A DNA stretch of 64,000 nt from Candidatus Melainabacteria bacterium (GTDB taxonomy: Bacteria > Cyanobacteriota > Vampirovibrionia > Obscuribacterales > Obscuribacteraceae). The position numbers were made by a program, and so were the translations under genes. Shown here piece after piece: positions 43,627 to 52,254 of this stretch (positions within the stretch are counted from its first letter, which is position 1; every line of letters starts with the position of its first letter). Under the pieces are notes generated by a model. That model was not told the origin of the DNA. It searched no databases and saw nothing but the letters and a program-made list of their open reading frames with translations. The stretch spans positions 3,968,001-4,032,000 of the forward strand of contig CP064963.1 of the NCBI GenBank assembly GCA_016699165.1. The letters are read 5' to 3'.

Positions 43627-43664
43627 CCGCCTAAATCTTGTATTTAGGCGGTATTTAAGCTTTT
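43627..43664 (+). terminator. Intrinsic terminator after tRNA-Gly
   Basis: CCGCCTAAAT-CTTGT-ATTTAGGCGG is a perfect 10-bp stem with a 5-nt loop, followed by TATTTAAGCTTTT. It ends the tRNA transcript before the membrane protein gene. Confidence 0.75.
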
Positions 43665-43705
43665 ATATAGGTATATTTGTGGGGTTTGGTGCTGGGAGAA
43701 ATGTA

Positions 43706-44284
43706 ATGGGCGACGATAGCTCGAAAGAATCGGAATCTAAGGAATCTCAAGATAAAGGCGCCGATCCTGCAAGCGATCTAGCCATTTTGCCTGTTGTGCC
43801 TGGTGCTGAGGGCGAAGTTCCAGCAGACAGTTCTGGTACAGAAGCAGTTGCTGCCGCGTCTGCAACGCCATCTGAGCCGGGATTTAAACGTCGTTCGCTC
43901 TGGCAATCGACAGCAGAATCGCTCAACTATGTAAATGGCATCGCACAAGACGAAGCGATTAAAGTGCGCGACAGTGACCGCGCCACAAGTATCGCTTTGC
44001 TTATTACTTCCATTATTACGCTTGGAGCCATGCTCTGGGAGCCCGCTGCACCGCACCGCATGCCATTGCTACTTGCTTGCGATGCGCTCATTGGCGCTTC
44101 CATAATCTTATATTTAGGTAATCGCTTCGGTATTTTGACCACATTCACGCCGCGCCAAGCCCTGCTTGCCTGGCAGCTTATGACCGGATCAACTTTCCTT
44201 GGCATATTCATAACCATCAACCTGGCTCTAATTCTTGGTGTAGCGGTTGTAACCACCACACCAATTGAAGGACCCAATTTCTAA
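43706..44284 (+). CDS. Membrane protein of unknown function with acidic N-terminus
   Basis: A 192-residue protein. ATG 43706 has GGGAGA upstream; the frame stays open back to 43547 but that would overlap the tRNA. The N-terminal 65 residues are Ser/Glu/Asp-rich and likely disordered (MGDDSSKESESKESQDKG). Three hydrophobic segments follow (SIALLITSIITLGAML, PLLLACDALIGASIILYLG, TFLGIFITINLALILGVAV). No family is recognised. It lies upstream of trigger factor but separated by 147 bp, so a shared transcript is uncertain. Confidence 0.78.
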   Translation: MGDDSSKESESKESQDKGADPASDLAILPVVPGAEGEVPADSSGTEAVAAASATPSEPGFKRRSLWQSTAESLNYVNGIAQDEAIKVRDSDRATSIALLITSIITLGAMLWEPAAPHRMPLLLACDALIGASIILYLGNRFGILTTFTPRQALLAWQLMTGSTFLGIFITINLALILGVAVVTTTPIEGPNF

Positions 44285-44431
44285 TAAGAGATTGTTGTAA
44301 AAAACCAAAGAAGCTAGAGCACGCTTAGCTTGCGTGTTACAATCGCCGTTTGAATCTGTGTGCGTTTCTGTACAGGCGCCCACTGACGAACAAACTTACG
44401 AACATTATTTGGTTTTGGTTGAGGAAATAAA

Positions 44432-45823
44432 ATGAAAGTCTCTGTCGAACAGGAAGGCAAAAACATAGTCCACGTCGAGCTTGAAGTTGAAGCGGAAAGA
44501 GCTTCCAGAGCCTACGACACCACATGCCGCGAACTCAGTCAGCATGTAGAAATTCCTGGTTTCAGAAAAGGCAAAGCGCCTAAGAACGTTGTTGAAAAGC
44601 GCTTCGGCAAAGAAGTTATCAAAAAAGAAGCACTAGACAGATTGGTTCCAGAGCTTTTGCAACAAGCTGTTGCCGACAAAGAACTGGACATCATCACTAA
44701 TCCCGAAATCGAAGAATGCAAATTCGAAATCGGCGAACCACTAAAACTCAAAGCCAAATTCGAAATCAGACCCGAAGTAAAATTGGGCGACTATTCCACA
44801 ATCAAAGTAGAAGTGCCACAAGCCAAAGTTCCAGATGATGCAATGGAATCTGCACTGGATAAACTGGCTACTCAAAAATCTACTCTTCAGCCTGTAGACA
44901 AGCCACAAGTCGAAATGAACGATCATATTTTGCTCGATTTCGAATGTATGGTTGATGGCAAATTGACTGAAGGCGGCAAAGCAGAAGGTCTTACACTAGA
45001 AGTAAAAGAAGGCAACTTCATTCCAGGCTTCTGCGAAAAGATGGTTGGACACAAAGCCGGCGACGAATTCGAAGTCGACGTCACTTTCCCAGACGATTAC
45101 AGAAATCCTAAATTAGCCAGTAAAGATGCCACTTTCAAAGTAAGTTTGAAAGAAATTCGCGCCAAAGTAATTCCTTCAGTCGACGATGAATTAGCTAAAG
45201 CCGTTGGCCATGAGAATCTTGAACAACTAAAAGCTGACATCACTAAACAGATGGAAGAAGAAGTTGAAACAGAAAATCAATCGCGCGTTCAAAAAGCGGT
45301 TGTAGATGCAATCGTCAAATCGGCTCAGGTAGAGATTCCTGAAACAATGGTCGAGCGCGAATACAAACTCTTGATGCAACAAATTCGCTCATTCGTAGAG
45401 CAAAACGGTCAAGCTTGGGATGAGTACGAGAAAACTGAAGAACTGAAAGCTCTCGACAAAACCAAACACACCGAAGCTTCGCAAAGAGTCTTGCACAGTC
45501 TAGTTTTAGGCGCTGTAGTTAGAGCCGAAAAAATCGATGTGACTCAAGACGAAATCGCATCTAATTTCTTGGAATTCGCACAACGCAATTATATTCCCCA
45601 AGATAAATTCAAAGAAATGGCTGCCAATGAATATTTCATGCGTCAATTGATGGAAGAAGTTCTCACTGGCAAAGTAGTTGATTTCCTCGTGAGCAAAGCA
45701 GACGTCACCTACGTTGAAGAGACACCAGAAAACACCAAGGGTCTTGAGAATGTAGAAGCAGCTGCTGAAAAGCCAAAAGAAAAAGAGAAAGCTTCCAAAA
45801 AAGAAGCAGTGGCAAAGTCCTAA
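44432..45823 (+). CDS. tig: Trigger factor, ribosome-bound chaperone
   Basis: Binds the ribosome exit and folds nascent proteins. The 463-residue protein has the ribosome-binding signature FRKGKAPKNVVEKRFG (around residue 47, matching the GFRxGKxP motif), a central FKBP-like isomerase domain (about 155-245, VKEGNFIPGFCEKMVGHKAGDEFEVDVTFPDDY) and a helical C-terminal chaperone domain. The last 40 residues are Glu/Lys-rich and unusual in length. It heads the tig-clpP-clpX cluster seen in many bacteria, here extended by lon. Confidence 0.95.
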   Translation: MKVSVEQEGKNIVHVELEVEAERASRAYDTTCRELSQHVEIPGFRKGKAPKNVVEKRFGKEVIKKEALDRLVPELLQQAVADKELDIITNPEIEECKFEIGEPLKLKAKFEIRPEVKLGDYSTIKVEVPQAKVPDDAMESALDKLATQKSTLQPVDKPQVEMNDHILLDFECMVDGKLTEGGKAEGLTLEVKEGNFIPGFCEKMVGHKAGDEFEVDVTFPDDYRNPKLASKDATFKVSLKEIRAKVIPSVDDELAKAVGHENLEQLKADITKQMEEEVETENQSRVQKAVVDAIVKSAQVEIPETMVEREYKLLMQQIRSFVEQNGQAWDEYEKTEELKALDKTKHTEASQRVLHSLVLGAVVRAEKIDVTQDEIASNFLEFAQRNYIPQDKFKEMAANEYFMRQLMEEVLTGKVVDFLVSKADVTYVEETPENTKGLENVEAAAEKPKEKEKASKKEAVAKS

Positions 45824-45902
45824 GGCCCTATAAAAAATTCAAAGTTTGATAGAATCATCCGTGTCAGAAGTAAGAAAACATCAGGTTTTCAGGAGGCAGT
45901 AA

Positions 45903-46595
45903 ATGCAAACACCCAGATCGAAAATCAGCCCACTCGATGTCTGGAGTTCAAGTTACACACCATATTTGAGTTCACCTCAAATTGAAGCAATTTATCCTCC
46001 AACCGTTATCGAAACGACATCACGCGGAGAGCGTGCGTTCGATATCTTCTCGCGTCTACTTCGAGATCGTATTATCTTCTTGGGTACACCAATCGATGAT
46101 ACAGTCGCTAACCTGGTTGTCGCTCAGCTCTTGCTTTGCGAATCAGACGATCCAGACAAAGATATCAAACTGTATATCAACTCGCCTGGTGGCTCGGTTA
46201 CAGCCGGTCTTGCCATTTATGACACTATGATGCACATTCGCTCAGAAGTCTGCACCATATGTATTGGACAAGCAGCCAGTATGGGTGCGTTTCTTTTGTC
46301 AGCTGGTGCCAAAGGCAAACGTATCGCATTGCCTCACTCCAGAATCTTGATTCACCAACCACTTGGTGGCGCTCAAGGTCAAGCTACAGATATCGAAATT
46401 CAAGCTCGCGAAATTCTCAGAATCAAGCGCTTGTTGAACGAACTGATGGCTAAACACACTGGCAAATCGGTCAAAACAATCGAAAAAGATACAGACCGCG
46501 ACAATATCATGACTGCCGAAGAAGCCAAAGAATATGGCTTGGTAGATCAGGTTATCGAGCAATTGAAAGATGCTCCAAATCTAGCCGCCGTTTAA
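45903..46595 (+). CDS. clpP: ATP-dependent Clp protease proteolytic subunit
   Basis: Self-compartmentalised serine protease. At 230 residues it has an N-terminal extension of about 30 residues over the mature form. The catalytic triad is S126 (GQAASMGAF), H151 (LIHQPLGGAQGQATD) and D200 (TDRDNIM), with the same relative spacing as in E. coli ClpP. A strong AGGAGG (45891-45896) lies before ATG 45903. It should pair with ClpX, encoded 228 bp downstream after a nested hairpin. Confidence 0.96.
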   Translation: MQTPRSKISPLDVWSSSYTPYLSSPQIEAIYPPTVIETTSRGERAFDIFSRLLRDRIIFLGTPIDDTVANLVVAQLLLCESDDPDKDIKLYINSPGGSVTAGLAIYDTMMHIRSEVCTICIGQAASMGAFLLSAGAKGKRIALPHSRILIHQPLGGAQGQATDIEIQAREILRIKRLLNELMAKHTGKSVKTIEKDTDRDNIMTAEEAKEYGLVDQVIEQLKDAPNLAAV

Positions 46596-46604
46596 GTTCG
46601 CAGT

Positions 46605-46668
46605 TTTTATCGTATCGCTACTCGCACTACCTCTTTTGGCTAGTGCGAGTGCTTTAATGGCGATAAAA
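46605..46668 (+). other. Nested stem-loop between clpP and clpX
   Basis: ACTCGCACTA (46620-46629) pairs perfectly with TAGTGCGAGT (46641-46650) around an 11-nt loop, and an outer pair TTTTATCG/CGATAAAA (46605-46612 and 46661-46668) can extend it. It begins 10 nt after the clpP stop and has no T run of note, so it is either a weak terminator/attenuator or an RNA-processing or mRNA-stability element that lets clpP and clpX be made at different levels. Confidence 0.6.
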
Positions 46669-46823
46669 CGGGGCTTTGCGAAGACTCTTCTTGGCTTAGC
46701 CTCATATATACAGTCTAATAAGTCTAGCTTTGGCAAAAACTTAAGTGCTAATCTGGTGCATTTAGTTGTACGATATATCTATTCCATTGGAATACCCGGT
46801 CATTTAACTAGTTTGAGAGAAAC

Positions 46824-48143
46824 ATGGCTAAACAAACTGACAATCGTCTGAAGTGTTCGTTTTGTGGCAAAAGCCAAGATCAGGTCAAAAAGCTGATCGC
46901 TGGTCCAGGTGTATATATCTGCGACGAGTGCGTGGACCTTTGCAATGAAATTCTGGATGAAGAGCTTTTCGAAGCTGGTGGAACGCCTGCAACTGGCACT
47001 CCAGCTGCACCTCAGCCTGAAACGCCTGAGTCAAAGCCAATAAGCATTCCCAAGCCACACAAAATCAAAGAGCATTTAGACATGCACATTGTGGGGCAGG
47101 CGCAAGCCAAGAAAGTATTGAGCGTCGCTGTTTATAACCACTATAAGCGCATCACGCATAATTCCGAACAACCAGATCAGGTTGAGATTCAGAAAGCCAA
47201 TATCCTTTTAATAGGACCAACAGGCAGTGGCAAAACGCTTCTGGCTCAGACGCTGGCTAAATATCTAGACGTTCCTTTTGCCGTAGCCGATGCTACTACA
47301 TTGACCGAAGCTGGTTATGTAGGCGAAGACGTAGAAAATATCCTGCTTCGTTTGTATCAAGCCGCCGACTACGACATTAAACGTGCCGAGCGCGGAATCA
47401 TATATATAGACGAAATAGACAAAATTTCACGCAAGTCTGAAAACACATCAATCACTCGCGACGTTTCGGGTGAAGGCGTGCAGCAGGCGCTTTTGAAAAT
47501 GATTGAAGGCACTGTAGCCAATGTGCCACCGCAAGGTGGACGCAAGCATCCGCACCAGGAATTCATTCAGATAAACACAGGCAACATCCTCTTTATTTGT
47601 GGTGGAGCTTTTGTAGGTCTTGATAAAATCGTTGAAAATCGCGTAAGCCCAAGTCGCAACATCGGCTTTGGTACGGAGCGTCCACTAAGCGGTATGGAGC
47701 GCGAAACAAAAGCAAGCAAGATTCTTGTAGACACATCTCCCGATGACTTAATCAGATTTGGTCTTATTCCTGAATTTGTAGGACGTATTCCAGTTATTGC
47801 AGTACTTGAGCAACTTGATCAAGAAGCGCTCATGCGTATTTTGGTCGAGCCTAAAAATGCTTTGCTCAAGCAGTACAAGCAATTGCTCCACTTAGACAAC
47901 GTAGAATTAGACTTCGAGGATGACGCCATCTTGGCGATAGCTCAAGAAGCGTTAAAACGTAAGACCGGAGCACGCGCTTTGCGATCTATTGTTGAGGAAG
48001 TCATGCTAGAAATTATGTATGAAGTTCCCTCGCGTGACGACATCACAGTTTGCAAGATAACTAAAGATCTTGTAGACAAGCGCTCTACAGCAGAGCTATT
48101 AGAGATGCCGAAACCAAAAATAAAAGGCGAGAAGGCGTCTTAG
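46824..48143 (+). CDS. clpX: ATP-dependent Clp protease ATPase subunit ClpX
   Basis: AAA+ unfoldase that feeds ClpP. The 439-residue protein has a treble-clef zinc finger with C11, C14, C33 and C36 (LKCSFCGKSQDQ, VYICDECVDLC), Walker A GPTGSGKT, Walker B IIYIDEIDKI, and the RPLSG/GFG pore and IGF-like ClpP loops expected in the family (NIGFGTERPLSG). An Ala/Pro-rich linker sits between the zinc domain and the AAA core. lon begins 31 nt downstream. Confidence 0.96.
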   Translation: MAKQTDNRLKCSFCGKSQDQVKKLIAGPGVYICDECVDLCNEILDEELFEAGGTPATGTPAAPQPETPESKPISIPKPHKIKEHLDMHIVGQAQAKKVLSVAVYNHYKRITHNSEQPDQVEIQKANILLIGPTGSGKTLLAQTLAKYLDVPFAVADATTLTEAGYVGEDVENILLRLYQAADYDIKRAERGIIYIDEIDKISRKSENTSITRDVSGEGVQQALLKMIEGTVANVPPQGGRKHPHQEFIQINTGNILFICGGAFVGLDKIVENRVSPSRNIGFGTERPLSGMERETKASKILVDTSPDDLIRFGLIPEFVGRIPVIAVLEQLDQEALMRILVEPKNALLKQYKQLLHLDNVELDFEDDAILAIAQEALKRKTGARALRSIVEEVMLEIMYEVPSRDDITVCKITKDLVDKRSTAELLEMPKPKIKGEKAS

Positions 48144-48174
48144 ACTCACATTTTGTGAGTCAAAGTACAAAGCA

Positions 48175-50727
48175 GTGAGCCTATCCAGAGAATTTTTTCC
48201 GCTTATTCCCTTACGGGATGTAGTCGTTTTTCCTCAAATGGTAACGCCTCTGTTTGTCAGTCGGGCCCGCTCGATAGTTGCCCTTGAAAACGCTTTGATG
48301 CGCGAAGACAGACTTGTTGTCTTAGTGGCGCAAAAAGATGCTGAGTGCGAAGACCCTGCTTACAACGATATGTACAAAGTGGGCACTCTTGCCGAAGTAA
48401 TGCAAATGCTCAAGTTACCCGATGGCACCGTGAAAGTGTTGGTCGAAGGTTCGTGTCGAGTCGAGATTACTGATTTTCGCGATGAAGAACAATTGTTTTC
48501 TGTGCAAGTAGATGAGCGCCCAGAGACACTTCGCGACGATTTGGCTACAAAGACTCTGATTAGATTATCTGTTGAAAAGTTCGAGCAATACGTAAAATCG
48601 ACTAAGAAAATAAATCCAGAATCTTTATTAGCCGTCTCAGGAATCGGACAGCCAGGGCGTCTTGCCGATATTATAGCTACTTATTTAGGATTGGAAATTG
48701 GCGAGCGACAGCGTTGTCTTGAAATTTCAGAATCTACAGAACGACTCGAATACATAGGCCAGCTCTTGTCTCGCGAGTTAGAGCTTGCCGAGCTTGAACA
48801 AAAAATTCACGACAAAGTCAGGTTCAATCTAGAAAAAACTCAGCGCGAATATTTCTTGCGCGAGAAAATGAAAATTATTCAAGACGAGCTCAATCAAGAC
48901 GGTGAGGCAACCGGCGAGATTGCAGAATATAGACAAAAAATTATCAAATGCAAAATCAAAGGTGTGGCGTTAGAAAAAGCGACTAAAGAGTTGCAGCGTC
49001 TTGAAAAAATGATGCCGCAATCGGCTGAAGCTGCAGTAATCAGAACTTATTTAGATACTCTTGTATCTTTGCCTTGGGCTAAAAGATCAAAAGAAATTAT
49101 CGATTTAAATGTCGCACAAAAAATCTTAGACGAAGACCACTACGGTCTAGATAAAGTAAAAGAGCGCATCTTAGAATATTTGGCAGTGCGCAAATTATCT
49201 AAGCAACCGCAAGGGACTATCTTATGTCTAGTGGGACCGCCAGGTGTGGGTAAAACCAGTCTGGCTAAGTCTATTGCCAAAGCAATGAACCGCAAATTTG
49301 CTCGCATTTCTTTAGGTGGTGTTAGTGACGAAGCCGAGATTCGCGGTCATAGACGCACTTATATTGGGGCAATGCCTGGTCGCATTATTCAAGCCATAAA
49401 ACAATCTGGCACCAAAAATCCAGTTATATTGCTCGATGAAATTGAGAAAATGACCCGTTCTTACATGGGCGATCCCACTGCTGCGATGCTTGAAGTGCTG
49501 GACCCAGACCAGAACGAAAGTTTTGCTGACCATTATTTGGATGCTCCGTTCAGTCTGCGAGAGATTGTATTTATAGGCACTGCAAACGCGCTAGATTACG
49601 TTCCACGACCGCTTCTAGACAGACTTGAGATAATTCAAGTTTCTGGTTATACAGAAGAAGAAAAGGTCTCAATCACTAATTTGCATATCATTCCAAAGAC
49701 GCTTGAAAAGCATGGTTTGACCACTAAGCAATTGAAAATTCAAAGCGATGCAGTGTCTAAAATTATTCAAGAATACACACGCGAAGCTGGTGTAAGAAAT
49801 CTTGAGCGGGCTCTTGCCACTATTTGTCGCAAAGTAGCTACCCAAATAGTTGCAGGCAGAGAAAAATCTGTTGTGGTCGCACCAAATATGGTGACCAAAT
49901 ATCTTGGCGCTCCTAAAATAGTGCGCGAAAAAGACAGTGAAATTGCCGATATCGGCATCGTAAACGGTCTTGCCTGGACAGAAACTGGTGGCGAGACACT
50001 TATAGTTGAAGTAAACACAATGCCAGGCAAAGGCAATTTGCAACTAACTGGGCAATTGGGCGACATTATGAAAGAGTCTGCTCATGCCGCTTTTAGTTAT
50101 ATAAAATCGCACGCAGCTAATTTGGGTGTTGACCCTTCCTTTCAAGAAAAAATGGATGTGCACATACACATTCCAGAAGGTGCTATTCCAAAAGACGGAC
50201 CTAGTGCCGGGACCGCTTTGTGTATTGCGCTAATTTCGGCTATATCAAAACGACCTGTGTCTGCTGGCATTGCAATGACCGGTGAAATCACGTTGCGCGG
50301 GCGCGTACTGCCAATTGGTGGTCTGAAAGAGAAACTGCTTGCAGCTCTTCGAGCTGGCATTAAGACAGTTATTTTTCCTGCCGGTAACTCCAAAGATTTA
50401 GACGAGATTCCCAAATACGTCAAAGATAAGCTCAATCTTATTCCCGCTGCGCATATGGACGAGATTTTTGGCATAGCTCTTGCCGCTATAGATAAACCTT
50501 CCAAAAATAACAACGGACACAATGGTCATCACAAAAATGAGTCAGGTAAAAACGGCAAAAACGGAAAAATAGAACTTGCCAAGAAGAAGGTGCAAGTTAA
50601 AACCCCAGTTAAAGTTGCAATCAAAGCTCAATCTAAAACTTCGGCAAAAGCAAAATCAATGCCTAAAGTGAAAACACAGACCAAATCGAAATCTTCAACT
50701 AAGAGCAAATCACGTCGCTCAAAATAG
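48175..50727 (+). CDS. lon: Lon protease
   Basis: ATP-dependent serine protease of 850 residues. The N-terminal substrate-binding domain starts FFPLIPLRDVVVFPQMVTPLFVSR, the AAA+ core has Walker A GPPGVGKT (354-361), and the C-terminal protease domain has the Ser-Lys dyad S677 (KDGPSAGTALC) and K720 (GGLKEKLLAA), spaced 43 apart as in E. coli Lon. The start is GTG 48175. About 77 residues past the normal end form a Lys/Ser-rich tail with Asn/His-rich and KSKSSTKSKSRRSK segments, absent from typical Lon, which may bind DNA or polyphosphate. It is directly downstream of clpX. Confidence 0.95.
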   Translation: MSLSREFFPLIPLRDVVVFPQMVTPLFVSRARSIVALENALMREDRLVVLVAQKDAECEDPAYNDMYKVGTLAEVMQMLKLPDGTVKVLVEGSCRVEITDFRDEEQLFSVQVDERPETLRDDLATKTLIRLSVEKFEQYVKSTKKINPESLLAVSGIGQPGRLADIIATYLGLEIGERQRCLEISESTERLEYIGQLLSRELELAELEQKIHDKVRFNLEKTQREYFLREKMKIIQDELNQDGEATGEIAEYRQKIIKCKIKGVALEKATKELQRLEKMMPQSAEAAVIRTYLDTLVSLPWAKRSKEIIDLNVAQKILDEDHYGLDKVKERILEYLAVRKLSKQPQGTILCLVGPPGVGKTSLAKSIAKAMNRKFARISLGGVSDEAEIRGHRRTYIGAMPGRIIQAIKQSGTKNPVILLDEIEKMTRSYMGDPTAAMLEVLDPDQNESFADHYLDAPFSLREIVFIGTANALDYVPRPLLDRLEIIQVSGYTEEEKVSITNLHIIPKTLEKHGLTTKQLKIQSDAVSKIIQEYTREAGVRNLERALATICRKVATQIVAGREKSVVVAPNMVTKYLGAPKIVREKDSEIADIGIVNGLAWTETGGETLIVEVNTMPGKGNLQLTGQLGDIMKESAHAAFSYIKSHAANLGVDPSFQEKMDVHIHIPEGAIPKDGPSAGTALCIALISAISKRPVSAGIAMTGEITLRGRVLPIGGLKEKLLAALRAGIKTVIFPAGNSKDLDEIPKYVKDKLNLIPAAHMDEIFGIALAAIDKPSKNNNGHNGHHKNESGKNGKNGKIELAKKKVQVKTPVKVAIKAQSKTSAKAKSMPKVKTQTKSKSSTKSKSRRSK

Positions 50728-50760
50728 TCTTCTCTAAGCTGGCTCAAGGCGCTTGATAAC

Positions 50761-50787
50761 CCGGTTTCAAAGCGCTCTAAAAACCGG
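50761..50787 (+). other. Stem-loop after lon
   Basis: CCGGTTT pairs with AAACCGG around a 13-nt loop that contains the palindrome AGCGCT. No T tract follows, so a terminator is not proven. The remaining gap to the aminotransferase gene (to 50946) shows a further small inverted repeat (CCCTT-AA-AAGGG) and no gene. Confidence 0.35.
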
Positions 50788-50946
50788 CAAGAATAGTGAA
50801 GAAATATAGTTCACATTGTTTTCGTTGGTATCATTTTAGAACCCTTAAAAGGGCACTATTGCGCGCTAGTTGGCTTAAATGCAACTTATGCAAAGAGTGC
50901 CGCTTAGTTTCGGGTGCGCCCACAATAAAAAGCAGGTGTAACTGAC

Positions 50947-52233
50947 ATGGCAGTAAAAACAATGAACAAATCAAAAGAGTATTTGGAAAGAGACGAAAAA
51001 TACGTGAACCAGGTTCTGGCACGTTATTCTCCGACCGTTATAGAGCGCGGGCAAGGCACCTACCTCTACAACATGGAAGGCGAGAAGTTTCTTGATTTCG
51101 GCTGCGGCATCGCTGTCACCAACATAGGTCACTGCCATCCCAAAGTTGTTGAAGCAATTCAAAAGCAAGCTGAAAAACTGCTCCACGTCTCAGTCACCGC
51201 CTACCACCCAAATTATATTGACCTTGCCGAAAAGCTGGTCGAAATCACACCTAAATCTTTGGACTCAGTCTTCCTCACCAATAGTGGTGCAGAAGCGGTC
51301 GAAGGCGCAATCAAAATGGCTCGCTACGTCACAGGACGTCCTGCCATCATCAATTTCCGCGGTAGTTTCCACGGTCGCACTTATTTGTGCGCATCACTCA
51401 CAACTTCCAAACTTTATTACAGAGACATGGGCGAGCCGCTTGCTCCCTCAATCCACACTGTTCCATTCCCATACGAATATCAAATGGGCAAATCAGCTGA
51501 AGAAGCGATGGAAGAAACTTTCGAATATATCGACATGCTCTTTCACCAATTCGTTAATCCAAAGCAAATTGCCGCTTTCCTTATCGAGCCAGTCTTGGGC
51601 GAAGGTGGATATGTTGCAGCTCCTAAAGGTTTCTTGAGCCGCTTGAAAAAACTAGCTCAAGAGCACGGAATTTTGCTAATTGCAGACGAAGTCCAAACCG
51701 GATTTGGTCGCTCAGGCAAAATGTTTGCTGTTGAGCACGACAATGTCGAGCCAGATATTATGACCATGGCTAAAGGTATCGCAGCTGGTATGCCACTTGC
51801 AGCCTTCATCTCTAGAAAAGAACTAACAAGCAAATGGCCAGCAGCAAGACACGGCACCACTTATGGTGGCAACCCTGTATCTTGTGCAGCAGCTTTGGCT
51901 AACATTCAAGTTATCCAGGAAGAAAAGCTCGTAGAGCGCGCTGCCGAAACCGGTGCTCGCATGCTTAAGCGCTTGAAAAAATTCGCTGAAGGCAAAAAAC
52001 ACATCGCCGAAGTTCGCGGATTGGGCATGCTCATTGGTATCGAATTCAAAAACGAGCAAGGCAAGCCCTGCAAAGATTGGGCAGAGAAAGTAGCTCAAAG
52101 ATGTTTGGAACAAAAAATGATAGTTTTGACCTGCGGTCAGCAAGGTCAAGTTATTCGTTTGATTCCACCACTGAATATTTCACCCGCAGAAGAAGAAGAA
52201 GCCATGACCATTTTGGAAAAGGCATTGAGTTAA
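50947..52233 (+). CDS. Class III aminotransferase (GABA/acetylornithine type)
   Basis: PLP-dependent omega-amino acid transaminase, 428 residues. Motifs include FLDFGCGIAVTNIGHCHPKV, TNSGAEAVEGAIKMARYVTGR, the HGRTYLCASLT stretch, LIADEVQTGFGRSGKMFA, and the PLP lysine in IMTMAKGIAAGMPLAAFI (K276). The overall pattern fits 4-aminobutyrate or a related omega-amino acid aminotransferase better than ArgD, but substrate specificity is uncertain. It starts an operon with an aldehyde dehydrogenase 21 nt away, a pairing that would oxidise the semialdehyde it makes. Confidence 0.88.
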   Translation: MAVKTMNKSKEYLERDEKYVNQVLARYSPTVIERGQGTYLYNMEGEKFLDFGCGIAVTNIGHCHPKVVEAIQKQAEKLLHVSVTAYHPNYIDLAEKLVEITPKSLDSVFLTNSGAEAVEGAIKMARYVTGRPAIINFRGSFHGRTYLCASLTTSKLYYRDMGEPLAPSIHTVPFPYEYQMGKSAEEAMEETFEYIDMLFHQFVNPKQIAAFLIEPVLGEGGYVAAPKGFLSRLKKLAQEHGILLIADEVQTGFGRSGKMFAVEHDNVEPDIMTMAKGIAAGMPLAAFISRKELTSKWPAARHGTTYGGNPVSCAAALANIQVIQEEKLVERAAETGARMLKRLKKFAEGKKHIAEVRGLGMLIGIEFKNEQGKPCKDWAEKVAQRCLEQKMIVLTCGQQGQVIRLIPPLNISPAEEEEAMTILEKALS

Positions 52234-52254
52234 CTTACAGGTAGATAAAGAGAA

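Noticed and set aside
46636..46851. A 71-codon frame between clpP and clpX
   Set aside because: It overlaps the start of clpX and the nested hairpin, and shows no coding pattern.
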